Assembly: GCA_021292165.1 (NCBI GenBank)
Contig: CM037880.1
Location: forward strand, 22,904,051-22,968,050
Reading direction: 5' to 3'
DNA length: 64,000 nucleotides
Origin: Shinisaurus crocodilurus
Taxonomy: Eukaryota; Chordata; Lepidosauria; Squamata; Shinisauridae
Made by a program: the position numbers and the translations under genes. Each line of letters opens with the position of its first letter. Position 1 is the stretch's first letter. Below the pieces are notes generated by a model, which worked only from the letters and a program-made list of their open reading frames with translations, did not search any database and was not told where the DNA came from. Below, piece by piece: positions 24,806 through 38,103 of the stretch.

Positions 24806-25354
24806 GAACCCCCATGACATTGCAGAAGAAGACCAGTAGTGGTGAGCAAACTGTCTTTTGGGGACAATAGCTTGGCTGCTATTGCTGGTCTTCTCATTGA
24901 GTAACCGCAGGGTTCCCCAGGACAGGGTCTGAAAACCACTGTCTTAAATAATGAAAGACGCAGACCTTTTAGGGCCAGCCGTATAATTAGGGAGAGTGAG
25001 GCAGCAGCCTTCAGGGTAGGCCCTACCGCTAGGCAGATGGAGGGGGCTGCCTCAGGCAGCTGATTTGCATGGTCATGAAAGGGCAGCAAATGGTTATTCA
25101 GTGTATTGCTGTTGTATTTTTACTACCAGGGAAGGCGCTTGTGGGATTTTGTGCCTAAGGTTCCAAAACAACTTAGCTGTTCTTGGGTACTATGCACCTT
25201 GACTTGGATTGTGGGGTGGTGGTGGGTAGTGGCAGCACCACTTTCTTCTCTGCCTCTGCCAGCAAAATATCTTGGGCAAGCCCTAAAGCTTTGCATAGAT
25301 GAGACAAGGATGTTTCTAATCACTGTGGAAGCAAATTGTCATGATCCAGTCAGT

Positions 25355-25870
25355 AACAGTGCTATTTATTTATTTATTTATATTATTTATTTGCATACTG
25401 CTAAATATTAAGAAAAATCCCTAAGTGGTTTCCCGATCAATATTAAGATCACATTTAAAATACAATTTTAAAAACAATATAATTACAGTAATAATACACA
25501 ATAATACACAGCAGTACAGAAACAGTAAAAATGGGACAGCATGGTTTATTTAATTAAGGGCCAGGAAAAGCCTGGGTGGACAGATGTGTTTTCAGTAGGC
25601 GTTTTAAAGATGCCAGATTTTCTGCCTCCTGTCCTGAACCGCGCGAGGGAGTTTTTTCCGCAAGGTGGGTGCCACTGTTGAGAAGGCCCGCTGTCAAGGT
25701 ATTGCACAGCGACATTCAGATAATCTTGGAATGATCAGCAAGGCCTCCTCTGATGATCTGAATGGCCAGTTGGGTATATGTAAGGGAAGGATGGTCTGCT
25801 AGGCATTCCTAGTCCTAAGTTGTTTAGGACTTTGTTTGACAACACCCTTGAACATGGCTCGGTTCAAGGC
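25355..25870 (-). mobile_element. L2-type LINE 3' end, antisense
   Basis: Begins with an (ATTT)n stretch (the LINE tail in reverse), continues through a poly-ACA/AAAAT-rich 3' region and then encodes on the minus strand a decayed C-terminal phrase (about 25560-25700, AKAFSTVAPTLRKKLP-like). Related antisense copies are at 29213, 52690 and 63690. Confidence 0.6.
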
Positions 25871-25940
25871 AGCCGGTGCAGTTCTCTTAACGCAGGTCTT
25901 ATGTGAACATAGCAGGGTGTCCCAGTGATCACCCTATGAT

Positions 25941-26297
25941 TGGATTCACACAATATGACAACCCCCACTCTAGGTTGAATGTGGGCTGAGTGTGGGTTGT
26001 TCTTGAATGGTGGGTTGTTGTTGAAACATGGGTTGCTGTGTTGTGTGAACCCAGCTGTGCTAACAAGCCATGGTTTATTAACCACAAACAACCCATGAAT
26101 AAAATCCATGGTTTGCTATTAGGTTGTGAACTGTGGGTTGTTTGTGGTTAACAAATCATGGTGTTGTTGTTTTTAGCACAGCTGGGTTCACGCAACACAA
26201 CAACCCATATTTTAACAACAACCCCATAGTTCAATGACAAGCCACATTCAACCCATAGCTCAACCTGGAGTGTGGGTTGTTGTGTTGTGTGAACCCA
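25941..26297. mobile_element. Foldback hAT-like MITE with nested hairpins
   Basis: Outer arms TGGATTCACACAATATGACA and TGTTGTGTTGTGTGAACCCA are inverted repeats. A second pair sits inside: TGTTGTGTGAACCCAGCTGT near 26038 against ACAGCTGGGTTCACGCAACA near 26181. The element is built from GGGTTGT/ACAACCC motifs. No clear target duplication was found. Confidence 0.7.
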
Positions 26298-27362
26298 GCC
26301 TACATCTTGAATTAGGCAGAGGCTTTGCTTATTTCTTAAATTAAGTGGAGGTATGACTGTTTCCTTAATTAACCAGATGATCTGCTGGCTTATGACTGAA
26401 GAAATATTTTGCTTTTTTCATCAGTTAAGCAGCTTGCAGAAATTTAGTGATTTCTCAGGCGTGTCCATACTGTGGGGCAACAGGTTATTTCCATCCTTAA
26501 TTTCTGTAATAGATCTACAGTTTGAAAAATTACATTTGTGATAGGATGTTAATATTTCATCTGTTCTCCCAGACACCTCAGCGTTTAATAATTAGTATGT
26601 TAATTTTATCTTGGTATAATGATAGCCATTGCTTTCCATTTTAAGGGAAGTTATATTCTGAATCTTCTATTAATAATGCAGAACACATCTTACTACCTAC
26701 GTACATAACACACCTCGCCTCAAATTTTAACTACATAAGCGCTTAAACAAGTTGAAGTTTTATTAATCTTGTCATGCGATAACAATGTATAATAAAAAGA
26801 AATAATCTGGGCGTGAAAACTGCAATTACTCTCATTAAACAAAACCCACAAGTTAAATTAACGTAGGAGAGCTCAGTTCAGATGCAGCATCTGGTATTCA
26901 CAAATATTGTTTTGAATGCCCTCTCTATAGCTGCGTGGGCAAAAACATGCCCAGCTGAAGAGAGATAATTATCACGGGGCTGAAGGCCAGCCCCAGGTCA
27001 GCCCCACACATAGATATTAGATGCACTGTGTGTTCGATAAATACACAGCCACGAGAGCGATTCGGTACTGAATGCGTTGGTCCAGCATTCTGGAGTACCC
27101 AGAACCAATGGGTTAAGCTAAGGAGCACTTCTTAGGGCTTGACAAAATGAAACTGTACTTAGTTCTGTAAGAAAAGACCAAAGATTAGATCAACATTCAG
27201 CGAGCCGCTTCCAATAAAATTTTCTCCATGCTTCTTTCTCTTTACACGCTTTTACGGAAAGGGAGAATCTATGGAGGGAATACATAACTTATACTATTAC
27301 TTATGCTTGTTCCTGAATACTCTCCTAACCATTTTCACAAACCGTATTTCTTTTGCGCAAAT
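26298..27362. other. Intronic AT-rich DNA without repeats; possible conserved non-coding DNA
   Basis: From about 26550 to 27260 the sequence is AT-rich, non-repetitive and free of transposon signatures in a window otherwise full of them. It has features often seen in intronic regulatory DNA (several TAAT and ATTA homeodomain-type cores). This is only suggestive. Confidence 0.3.
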
Positions 27363-27364
27363 TT

Positions 27365-27456
<92 letters not shown>

Positions 27457-27477
27457 TGTGTGTGTGTGTGTGTGTAT
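27363..27477 (+). repeat. Compound microsatellite (TA)n(GA)n(CA)n(TG)n
   Basis: Four dinucleotide blocks in a row. The CA block and following TG block are inverted complements across ACTATG, so the segment can fold back on itself. Confidence 0.95.
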
Positions 27478-28234
27478 GTAATTCATTTGAAATCCTCAGC
27501 AAAGGCAAAGTGACAAAAAAGCAGAATTACAGCAATAATTCAAAAAGTTTGGTTTCTGCGGGTCTGTTTGGACAAGTTCAGTAGTTTCTGATGAACAGTA
27601 GTTTCTGTTTGGGCGCAACATTTATATTGGGATCTGAAAATAAATTCAGGTGACGTGAACAGTATTCCTTTGTATCAAGTCAGGTTTGTGCCAGATTCAG
27701 CAGAGCTACTCTTTTTCGTCCTAATCTGTGTCAGAGTCACTGGCCATAGTTTAGAACCAAAATTTGATTTTCATTCCCTGACAACTCAAGAACAAGCTTT
27801 GACTTGACAGTGGTGTTAGCTTGTGTCTTTAAGACACATGTAGGAATGTGGGGAGGACAAGATCAGAGGTGCAAATCCCACAGTGCTGGAAAGTTCAGTT
27901 GCAAGTCTCACAGGCAAAACTGGTACAGGTCTAAAGATGGCCCACTAGATGCATTAGAATTGTAACCAACATTACCAACTTTGCAGGGATCAGTCATCGG
28001 CTGTTTTCTCCCTGCTTGCCTGAACGTGTTGAAGAAGCAAATAGAAGGGGTATTTCATAACCAGCTTTATGTCACAGATACCAGGGATTCACCTGTGGGT
28101 TTCATTCCTCCAGCTTGAATGCTGGCTTGGCGTAACAGGGAGTCTCATACTGCAATATTTCCGCTGTGCCAGAGTCAGTGACAAGTCTTCCTTATCCCTG
28201 CCGGGCATGATTATGTCATGGGAATTCATAGTGT
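27478..28234. other. Intronic DNA, nothing identified
   Basis: No exon or repeat was recognised. Confidence 0.4.
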
Positions 28235-28440
28235 AGGAAGCTATCATATATCAGGACAGACTGTTTGTCTGTCCAGCCTAGTAACATCTGCTCTGACTGG
28301 CAGGAGTTCTCTAGGGTTCCAGGCAGAGGTCTTTCACAGCACCTGCTATTTGATCCTTTTAAGGAGGGATGCCAGGGATCGAAACTGGGACTTCAGCATG
28401 CAGCTTGTGTGCTGTACCACAGAGCTCTGGTTCCTTCCCA
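28235..28440 (-). mobile_element. tRNA-type SINE, antisense
   Basis: The + strand reads AGGAAGCTATCATATATCAG, CTGTCCAGCCTAGTAACATC, GTTCTCTAGGGTTCCAGGCA and ends near GTGTGCTGTACCACAGAGCTC. These are the reverse of the SINE seen at 9048 and 47412, including the reversed tRNA-like head. Diverged copy. Confidence 0.7.
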
Positions 28441-28489
28441 TTATAGTATTTTGCCTCAGCGACAAGTTACTTTGCCCACTAACTCTGTG

Positions 28490-28740
28490 ACCTGGTTCGC
28501 ACAATTAACAAACCCCCATGGTGGTGGGCCCAACATCCCTCAAATAACCCATGGTCATTGGGTTATTTGGGGGTTGCTGCCCCCTTCCAACAAACCATGC
28601 CGCTTGGGTTTGGATGATACAGCGAGCCATGCCAGCAAGGGTAATCAGGCAAATCTGGCCAGCACATGACTTGGCATGCACAGCGGGGGAAATAACCCAT
28701 GGTGGCTTACTTCCCTCACTGCAATCGTGCGAACCAGCCC
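28490..28740. mobile_element. hAT-like MITE with GGTTCGCAC ends
   Basis: Ends ACCTGGTTCGCACAATT and AATCGTGCGAACCAGCCC are inverted repeats, and CCATGGTGG-type arms pair further in. The terminal motif resembles that at 193-207. Confidence 0.65.
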
Positions 28741-28889
28741 GGTGCCTGCTTCTCAGCAGTGCTCTGCCTTGCCTCCTTGCACCCCACTCCCTTCACTTCA
28801 GCTTCTCATTCATCAATCCTTTCTTCTCATTCCTTCTGTTGGATTCGTTAACTAATGATGTTAGGTGTCCTTGACTTCCTTTATCTGCT

Positions 28890-28980
28890 CCGGAGAAAGC
28901 AGCTGGTTGGCCACTGTGTGAACAGAGTGCTAGACTAGATGGACCCCTGGCCTCATTCACCATGGTTTATGTTCTTATGA
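28890..28980 (+). mobile_element. LINE 3'-tail fragment
   Basis: AGCAGCTGGTTGGCCACTGT, then GACTAGATGGACCCCTGG and a TTATGTTCTTATGA end, match the tail of the LINE at 2606-3103. Confidence 0.7.
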
Positions 28981-29174
28981 GAGACCCTATGATTGAACTT
29001 GACACAACCCACTGTTGTTGCTTCTGTTCATTTCCTGCATAGGCCATTCACTTCTCTTGTCTCTCCAAACCTGCTTATGCCCCGCTACTGTCTTAGATCT
29101 TGATCCTGTAACCACTCCTGGCTGAAATTACAGGCACACACCAGATGTTTGCAAGTTCAGAATGCTGGCTTATG

Positions 29175-29212
29175 TGAATTTTTGTTTGTTTGTTTGTTTG
29201 TTTGTTTGTTTA
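29175..29212 (+). repeat. (TTTG)n microsatellite
   Basis: About eight TTTG units bordering the antisense L2 end. Confidence 0.95.
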
Positions 29213-29770
29213 TGGTACTTTCAAGCTGCCCAACAACCAGAGTTCTCTGGGCAGTATAAATAAATTAAAAAATACAGTATAAATGTTTTTTTTAAAAAAG
29301 AAGTAAAGACAGTGCAAAATAAAACCAAGATAAAACCAGCAGCAACGAATAAAAACATTAAAACAACATATTTTAAAACAATTAAAAGAACAAATTTAAA
29401 AACCAGCAGCAGAATAGAGTACTGAAAGCTCAAAAAACAGTTCTTAAAATATCTGGGAGAATAAAAGGGTCTTCACCTGGTTCTGGAAAGATCATAATAT
29501 AGGTTCCAAAGTGAGCCTCTCTGGGTCAAGCATTACACAAATGGGTGCCACCACTAAAAAGGTAGCCACCCACCTCACCTCATTTGGCAAGGGCACATGG
29601 AGGAGTGCCTCAGATGATGATTGAAATGTCTGGGTAGGTAAAGATGGGAGGTAACCTGACCCCAAGCTGGCCCTTATTCCTTCAGGTACGGTAACCAGGC
29701 CCCAAGCTGTTTAGGGTTTTAAAAGTTAAAACCAGCACTTTTAATTGGGCCCTGAAATGCACTGTACCTG
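29213..29770 (-). mobile_element. L2-type LINE 3' end, antisense
   Basis: Starts with the reversed tail (CAGTATAAATAAATTAAAAA), then an AAAAC-rich region, then antisense coding debris with phrases GGGTGCCACCACTAAAAAGG and TAGGGTTTTAAAAGTTAAAACC. Decayed and non-coding. Confidence 0.6.
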
Positions 29771-30756
29771 TTTCATTTTTTTGTAAATGATGCTTTAATG
29801 TATCTGGCCATTATGCATGAATATTTCAGAACTTCTCTGGAGGAACACACACACACTAGTGTAAGAGGGAGAGAGGGAAAGAGAGATTATTGAAGGTAGC
29901 AAGTCTTCAAAGTTAGAAACTGGATTTTCTTATGTGGTTTGCACGGTTCTCTGGACATTTATGATTCTCTTGAAGTAATAGTTCAGCTGCATACTGCTTT
30001 ACCCCTGTGTAGAAGGGAGGTTAGTTTTGAAGGATATGAATGAAATGAGGAAGTGTAAAGATGCTCTAGGTCTGTGGCTGTGTTCGCATTTATGCATGTG
30101 CAAACTAAGAGTTCAGATATGAATGCTTTTCACAAGCTTTGTTAGCCTAATTATATAAATAAAATAAACTCAGTCACATATGTTAACATTCCCATTTTAC
30201 ATTTAAATTCTAATCAGTGATAAAACTGGAAATAATCAGCTAATGTTTTATTGATGTCTAAAATTGCTTGAGTTAATATACATCTTTCCTTTGAAGATAT
30301 GAACAACCCACAACTGCCACCCAGCTGTATGAAGATAATCGTAATGTATCTTAATAAAAACTGACAGTGTAAAACGCCAACAGTGTAATAAGAATATTAC
30401 ACTGGATATGCCACATTGTACCTCAGCTGTCTCTGGCCACTGCACACGTGTTCTGACGTGGTGGTTCCCTCTGGCTAAAATTGAGTTGTAATTGAAATAA
30501 TTAAGGTATAAATTAACAAACTTAAAAGTTAACCAATCGTGCGTATGCACAACTTCTTTAAAAACAGCCTTTACTTAAAAAAACAAACTATGCAAAAAGG
30601 GAATAAAGTTAGTGCTCAGAATGGAAAGGAGAATTTTCTCATAGAGCAGTAGAATGTACCTTTACCTCAACCTGCAGCATGAGACCCACAGTAAGTCATT
30701 TTTGCCACCCTCCCTCCTCCTCTCTCCGCACTCTGTGTGTGTATCTTACTACTGAG
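29771..30756. other. Intronic DNA without recognisable repeats
   Basis: About 1 kb of AT-rich sequence. The part 30100-30560 has no transposon signature and could include conserved non-coding DNA; not testable from this window. Confidence 0.35.
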
Positions 30757-30911
30757 AAGCAGTGTGGTGTAGTGGTTAGAGTGTTGGACTGGGACTCGGG
30801 AGATCCGGGTCCTAGTCCCCGCTCAGCCATGAAACTCACTGGGTGACTTTGGGCCAGTCACGGACTCTCAGCCTAGCCTACCTCACAGGGTTGTTGTGAG
30901 GATAAAATGGA

Positions 30912-30963
<52 letters not shown>

Positions 30964-31036
30964 TAAGCCACCTTGGGTTTCTTGCAGGAAAAAAGGAGGG
31001 GTATAAATATAATAAATAAAATAAATAAAATAAATT
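30757..31036 (+). mobile_element. Sauria SINE with internal (GAT)n expansion
   Basis: Head AGTGTGGTGTAGTGGTTAG, B-box region GGGTCCTAGTCC, body CATGAAACTCACTGGGTGAC, and 3' end GGGGTATAAATATAATAAA with an AAAT tail. A 52-bp (GAT)n run of about 17 units occupies 30912-30963, where the copy at 17673 has only GGAGGAGGAAGAGGA. Confidence 0.92.
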
Positions 31037-31239
31037 GTTTTCCATTCTCTTTATCTTCGCCTCTCTCCCGACACATAAACATTGTAAACAAAGATAGAAA
31101 GTTGTGTTGGTGCCACTGGTGTAGTCCACCTTCGGTTGGGACATGGTCCACTTGTAAATCCTTACCCACCAGCTTATATTTTAATAATACTTGCGTAATA
31201 TTATTAAATAATAATGGGTTGGATTCAGACTAAGGATGC

Positions 31240-31325
31240 AGTTTTACGCACACTTAGCTGGGAATAAGACCCATTGAACTCAGTAGGTCTTACTTCTGAG
31301 TAGACATGCATAGCATTGCACCGCA
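31240..31325. repeat. Small MITE-like repeat
   Basis: Ends GCAGTTTTACGCACACTTAG and ATGCATAGCATTGCAC, core AATAAGACCCATTGAACTCA. Same family as 2385 and 13560. Confidence 0.5.
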
Positions 31326-31429
31326 CATTAGTTGCACTTAGGCTCTGCTGAAATCAGTGTGAAAAGATATCAAGTCCCATTGATTTCAATGGGAACCAAG
31401 TGTAACTATAACTTAGTTTGGATCCTGTT

Positions 31430-31784
31430 CTGTATTCTGTAAAAGAATAGCAAGTAAGCCTACCTCTAAGCTCTTCATTACAAAGAAGCCAGTGTGCACC
31501 AGCATGTTGAATTGTGCTCGGAAACAGACTATCCACCAGTTTAGGGACTGGAAAGATATGTTCCCAACAGCTGATTCCGGTTAATTACCTACCACAGCAT
31601 TTTGGACTAACCGAAGTGTCTGAATAGTCTTCCAAAGGAGCCCCATTTACAATGTGTTGCAGTACTCTAATCTGGATGACACATGAATAGGCTATTTCTG
31701 TCCAGGAGGTGGTAGCTGGTGCACCAGCTGAACGTGATGAAAGGCACTCCATGCTACAGAGGCCATGTGGTGGGTCTCCAGTGA
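31430..31784 (-). mobile_element. L2-type LINE 3' region, antisense, interrupted by the hAT-like element
   Basis: Phrases such as ACATGAATAGGCTATTTCTG and GCAGTACTCTAATCTGGATG match the style of L2 3' regions seen antisense elsewhere (53040-53240). The copy resumes after 32458. Low sequence quality of the match, so the family name is provisional. Confidence 0.45.
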
Positions 31785-31792
31785 GAATCCAG

Positions 31793-32450
31793 CAGGGATG
31801 TTGAAGAGTCCTTGGTCTTGAGTCACAAGTCGAGTCACGAGTCTTTGGACTCGAGTCCGAGTCCTTGGTCCAAAATGGTGACTCCCAGTCCCGAGTCACT
31901 CCCAAAGCTGACTCCACGAGTCCCTATTAAAATCAGTTGGGTTTTTTCCCAACAAAATAAGGCTATTTCAGATGTGTGGCTTAAATAAATTCTAGGCACA
32001 AGTGTGCCTTTTTATTTCAAAACTCTGCAACTGATTTTGACAAGAACAGACCAGGCAGACAAACCCAAAATAACCAGGCAGGCAGAGGAGGCAGGGAACC
32101 CCAAAGCAGGCAGGCAGAGGCATTTGTCTTGGACAATTCAAACTGTGGGACTGGTTAAGAAGAGACCAGGCAGGCAGAGGAGGCAGGGAACCCCAAATAG
32201 GCAGGCAGAGGCAGCCAAACCCAAAATGTCTGAAAGGTTGCATTTTAGGAAAATGATTTTAAAAAATAAAATCTTTGCCGGCGATCGCACTTCTCTCCAC
32301 TCCTTCTGGCACAGCCCAGGGATGTTGAAGAGTCCTTGGTCTCAAGTCCCGAGTCGAGTCTTGAGTCCCATTAAAAATATTGGGACTCGAGTCAGAGGGG
32401 GGACTCAGTCCGACTCACGTCGAGTCCTGGAGACCGAGTCCCCATCCCTG
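31793..32450. mobile_element. hAT-like non-autonomous element with intact 8-bp target duplication (658 bp)
   Basis: The element begins CAGGGATG and ends CATCCCTG, with a perfect GAATCCAG duplication on both sides (31785-31792 and 32451-32458). Both end regions are full of GAGTC/GACTC motifs that can pair (for example GGACTCGAGTCC). The left-end sequence CAGGGATGTTGAAGAGTCCT recurs inside at about 32320, so the right portion looks like a second copy of the end. The middle holds an imperfect repeat, CAGGCAGGCAGAGGAGGCAG, twice. An open frame of 204 codons crosses it but runs out past the end and is not credible as a gene. Confidence 0.85.
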
Positions 32451-32504
32451 GAATCCAGGTGGATGTATGAGTTTCTCCCAGTCTGTGAACTTGATTCTAT
32501 AGGG

Positions 32505-32562
32505 CAGTGTTCTCCAACCTTGTGTCCCCAGATGTTTTTGGCCTACAACTCCCAGCATGCCC
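32505..32562. mobile_element. Half of a hAT-Charlie-like MITE
   Basis: CAGTGTTCTCCAACCTTGTG through CCCAGCATGCCCCAG matches the left arm of the copy at 38148. The right arm is absent. Confidence 0.8.
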
Positions 32563-34390
<1,828 letters not shown>

Positions 34391-34560
34391 TATAGATTTC
34401 ATAGATCATAGAGTTGGAAGGGGCCTACAAGGCCATCTAGTCCAACCCCCAGCGCAATGCAGGAAACTAGAGGAGGGGTCTCCCATACAAGTAATAACCA
34501 GGCCTGACCCTGCTTAGCTTTCCACACTCAGACAAGCTGAGCCAGCATGAGCCAAAGGCC
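34391..34560 (-). mobile_element. 5S-rRNA-derived SINE with CR1-like tail, copy D
   Basis: Minus strand: box A AAGCTAAGCAGGGTC, intermediate AGGCCT, box C region TGTATGGGAGACC (one change from TGGATGGGAGACC), then the GGGGGTTGGACTAGATGGCC tail. The CTATGA-type repeats at its 3' end match the other copies. Confidence 0.87.
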
Positions 34561-34802
34561 TGTATTTCCTAAACCATAGTTACATCTGAACTGTCTCATA
34601 AAGTAAATATTTAACATGAAAATCTTCTGTATATAGATGTATGTTGTAAATGAACTGAAAATGCTAACTAGACAGTTCAATACTTATTATTTTGAAGTAG
34701 GGTAGAGTGAAAATGTATGCAATGCAACCCAATATATAATGTTCTTAGATGTATTAAGGAGATTTGGGGGTGGGGGCCGAGGAGAATCACAAAATCAACA
34801 CT

Positions 34803-34941
34803 TATAATATTTTAGAAAATAATATTTATTTATTATATTTATATGTTGTTCTATAACAAAAAGTTCTCAGGGCGGCTCACACAGTAAAACAGATTAAAAG
34901 TAACAACAAATACAGTAATGATGAGTACAGAACAAGGAGTA
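34803..34941 (-). mobile_element. L2-type LINE tail fragment, antisense
   Basis: TATTTATTATATTTATATG followed by GGCGGCTCACACAGTAAAAC and an ACA-rich region is the usual reversed 3' end of L2-type copies here. The Tigger-like element beside it sits in this fragment. Confidence 0.5.
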
Positions 34942-35193
34942 CAGGCAGTCCCCAGGTTACGAACAAGTGCCGTTCTTAAGAATGTCTTTAAGTCGAATTT
35001 TTATGTAAGTCGAAACAGCACAGCATTCTATACGTTAAAATCGGCATTTACACAAATTGTATAAATTTCACAGATTGCGCAGTATACTACACTATGTACT
35101 CTATGTAAATGGCGTAGCGCCGGGGAACCCAGTAGTCCGTTCTTAAGTATGGGTTGTCTGTAAGTCAGATGTTCTTAACTCAGGGACTGCCTA
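34942..35193. mobile_element. Tigger-like element, second family (252 bp)
   Basis: Ends CAGGCAGTCCCCAGGTTACG and AACTCAGGGACTGCCTA are inverted repeats flanked by TA (34940-34941, 35194-35195). Arms continue with GTTCTTAAG-type and AAGTCGAA/TTCG-like segments. The terminal sequence differs from the CAGTAATACC family. Confidence 0.75.
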
Positions 35194-35451
35194 TATAATT
35201 TAAAAAAATCAAAACTTACAGTGAATTTTAAGGATGCACTGATTAATAAAAGCAGAAATCTCCCCCCCCCCCCCCATTGTGTTGCCTTAACAGAATATAC
35301 TTCAGGGAAGAAGTCATTTGTTAGGAGAGTACTCCAAGAAAATCAGCCTTTTTAGTTTACAGTTCAGTTTCAACAATATGTCTGTCATTTCATGATGCCT
35401 AATTAACATCAGTAATTATGCTTGTAATGTCTTCTAGTCTGCCAGTCTTAA

Positions 35452-36549
<1,098 letters not shown>

Positions 36550-36551
36550 TA

Positions 36552-36784
36552 CAGTAATACCTTGGATTGCGAGCATAATCCGTTCCGGAACTGTGCTTGT
36601 AATCCAAAACACTGTTATATCAAAGCAAATTTCCCCATAAGAAATAAAGGAAACTCAGATGATTCGTTCCACAACCATTTAATCATATAAAAATGATTAC
36701 AGTAATACAAAATACAGTATAAAGTAAAAATAAAACAAATTAACCTGCACTTTAGCTTTGAAAAGAATCGTGGCTGGTGTGAGG

Positions 36785-36828
<44 letters not shown>

Positions 36829-37750
36829 GAGGGTTATTGTGTAGGATGTCAGGTTGTAGAAAAATTATCCCCCCCCCTTCTAAGGAAAGCATCAGATCAC
36901 GCTGACCTCATCCCATTGCACGCAGTGGGCCTTGCTCCCGAGTAAGCATGCATCAGATTGCTTGCACTGACCTCCTCCCATTGGACGCAGTGGACTTTGC
37001 TCCCGAGTAAACGTGCATCAGCTTGGGTGGCACAACGCCCCTCCCTCTGCACGAGCGGCCGCCCTTTCTTTCGCCTCCGCCTGGCCTGGCCGCTGCCAGC
37101 CACGTGCTGTTTGTTTGTTTCTCTCTCTGAAATGGCCGCCTGGAGCCAGAGAGAGAGAGACTGCCGGCCACATGCTGTTTGTGCCGGCTCCGGGGCGGGG
37201 TTTGCGCTCAGCAGGCAGGCAGGGGAGAGGAGCCCCATCATCGCGCGGGGAGGGAGAAGGATCCAGCCGGCAGCGGCGCGAAGGACAGAGCCCTCCCTCC
37301 ATCTCCTTCCTTCCTTCCTTCCTTCCTTCCCTCCCTCTCCTTCCACCTCCCCAGAGCGGCTGCCCCCCTGCAGACTTCGGGCTGGAGCGTGAGTGCTCTC
37401 AAAACAGAAAAAGAAAAAAGTGAGTCTTTCTCTGTCGTTTCCCCCCCCCCCCTTCCCTCGGGGAGCATAAAAGAAGATCCCAGCTGCGGGTGGAAGTGTC
37501 AGTTTGTGTAGCTAAGCCGAGGCAGTGGAACTCCGCGATGGGAGGTGCGTGTGCGTGCGTGTGCGTGTGTGTGTATTTTGATTGTGCGGGAGTTGCAGCA
37601 GAAAGCGCCCCTGCCCCGCCTGCAGGTTTGTGGACATCCCTACTCGTATTGTAAGACCTCGCTCGTTTATCAAGTTAAATTGTATTTAAATTTTTGCTCA
37701 TCTTGCAAAACACTCGCATACCAGGTTACTCGCAATCCAAGGTATTACTG
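36552..37750. mobile_element. Tigger-like element with CpG-rich cargo (1199 bp)
   Basis: Ends CAGTAATACCTTGGATTGCG and CGCAATCCAAGGTATTACTG are exact inverted repeats for 20 bases, with TA duplications at 36550-36551 and 37751-37752. The left arm continues into GAGCATAATCCGTTCCGGAA and a GAAATAA...GATTCGTTCCACAACC block. The interior has (GA)n at about 36790-36822, a 65-bp tandem pair at 36897-37027, and a G+C-rich, CpG-dense stretch from about 37030 to 37540 with a (TTCC)n run. Open frames there show no domain. No transposase was found. Confidence 0.8.
36897..37027 (+). repeat. 65-bp tandem pair inside the Tigger-like element
   Basis: CACTGACCTCCTCCCATTGG and GCTCCCGAGTAA segments occur twice with a period of about 65 bp, and each copy resembles the short MITE-like family at 2385. 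Confidence 0.75.
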
Positions 37751-37752
37751 TA

Positions 37753-38103
37753 CATTTATTAATACACAATCCACAAAAGTTTATGGTATTGTAGCATAAG
37801 CTTTTGTGGACTAGAATCCACTTTTACAGATGCAACAGATAGGTGGATTGTGACATGAGGATGTAAAAAAAATGTGACTTGAGTGTGGCAAAGCACACCT
37901 TTATGTTTGGGCATAGTAATACCTAAATACAAGATGCAATGTAACATTTGTCTTAATAGCTGAAAACAATTGTCCAGTAGTTAGATTTATAAAACCTGTC
38001 ATTTCAGTGTGTAATGAAGAAAGATCGGCTGCTATCTCAGTGTCACTTCTGTTCTGTTGTTGGCAAACAATGCTATTTTATTTATAGTGCATGTGGTGGT
38101 TAT
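37753..38103. other. Intronic DNA, nothing identified
   Basis: No repeat or exon was recognised. Confidence 0.4.

Noticed and set aside
31793..32450. CRISPR-like or satellite array because of repeated GAGTC motifs
   Set aside because: Spacing is irregular, there are no spacers of constant length, and TIRs and an 8-bp target duplication show a DNA transposon.
36897..37423. Several 100-150 codon frames in both strands
   Set aside because: Same reason: GC-rich transposon interior with purine tracts; peptides are low complexity.
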